From NCBI GenBank assembly GCA_946480785.1, contig CAMLLD010000112.1, forward strand, positions 1-14,128: a stretch of 14,128 nucleotides of DNA, in the 5' to 3' direction. Below, in pieces: positions 14,018 through 14,128 of the stretch (positions are counted from its first letter, which is position 1; each line of letters starts with the position of its first letter). A program made the position numbers and the translations under genes. Under the pieces are notes generated by a model. The model did not search any database, was not told where the DNA came from, and saw nothing but the letters and a program-made list of their open reading frames with translations. Origin of the DNA: an uncultured Blastocatellia bacterium. Lineage in GTDB: Bacteria > Acidobacteriota > Blastocatellia > Pyrinomonadales > Pyrinomonadaceae.

Positions 14018-14128
14018 ATGAGCACACTGTTTTCTTCATACACACTCCGCGAGCTGACGCTGAAGAATCGCATCGTCGTCTCGCCGATGGGAACCTACTC
14101 CTCCGAGGATGGGCGGTTGATGCCGTTC
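14018..14128 (+). CDS. Old Yellow Enzyme-type NADH:flavin oxidoreductase, N-terminal fragment
   Basis: The first 37 codons are present; the rest lies beyond the right edge. The sequence LFSSYTLRELTLKNRIVVSP followed by MGTYSSEDG is the first strand of the TIM barrel in Old Yellow Enzyme flavoproteins, where the SPM segment packs against FMN. These enzymes reduce activated C=C bonds using NAD(P)H. The residue after SPM is Gly; the YqjM-like subclass usually has Cys here, which tunes the flavin, so its absence argues against a strict YqjM homologue. No strong ribosome binding site precedes the ATG, only a GGAAA four to eight bases upstream. Confidence 0.8.
   Translation, partial: MSTLFSSYTLRELTLKNRIVVSPMGTYSSEDGRLMPF

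Noticed and set aside
1..14128. CRISPR array, tRNA or rRNA genes, transposase or phage genes, and classical defence islands
   Set aside because: I read both strands and found no direct-repeat array, RNA gene or mobile-element protein beyond the REP-like palindrome.

Overview
The window looks like a chromosomal segment from a GC-rich environmental bacterium. An acidobacterium, perhaps of the Blastocatellia/Pyrinomonadales type, is my best guess. This rests only on gene style: secreted TPR-CHAT proteins, paired ECF sigma and anti-sigma genes, a REP-like palindrome, and protein wording typical of that phylum. No rRNA, tRNA, CRISPR array, transposase or phage gene is visible.

Layout. Positions 1-849 (-) hold the N-terminal part of a secreted subtilisin-family (S8) protease that runs off the left edge. 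Its last ~24 codons in the window do not look like S8 but like a GH43 arabinanase, so the left end is probably a chimeric join. Divergent from it, 1184-6257 (+) is a two-gene unit: a clostripain-like C11 cysteine peptidase without an export signal, then a large exported TPR-CHAT protease anchored by a C-terminal membrane helix. The CHAT gene meets head-on, stop codon against stop codon, with a minus-strand pair at 6258-7644: an ECF-like sigma factor followed by a membrane protein with an anti-sigma layout but no zinc-binding motif.

Upstream of that pair, also on the minus strand, lies a second and more classical pair (7778-9086): an ECF sigma factor whose end overlaps a zf-HC2 membrane anti-sigma factor. 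Between this sigma gene and the divergent DoxX-family membrane protein gene (9208-9735) sits a mirror-image pair of ECF-type promoters. Each has the form GGAATA-N17-GTCTGTA, and their -35 boxes lie back to back in a small palindrome. This predicts that the sigma factor drives both its own operon and doxX.

The rest is a secreted protein of unknown function (9856-10698) preceded by a REP-like multi-hairpin element, then a polysaccharide flippase (10722-12032) and a GT2 glycosyltransferase (12055-12993), which together suggest surface polysaccharide synthesis. On the minus strand follow a fatty acid hydroxylase-superfamily membrane enzyme (13258-13830) and, overlapping its stop codon, a tiny secreted cysteine-rich protein (13025-13261). 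The right edge cuts through the start of an Old Yellow Enzyme-type flavin oxidoreductase (14018-14128, +).

The parts most worth following up are the C11/CHAT double-protease operon facing a sigma/anti-sigma pair, the divergent ECF promoter, the symmetric-cysteine small protein, and the suspicious S8/GH43 junction.
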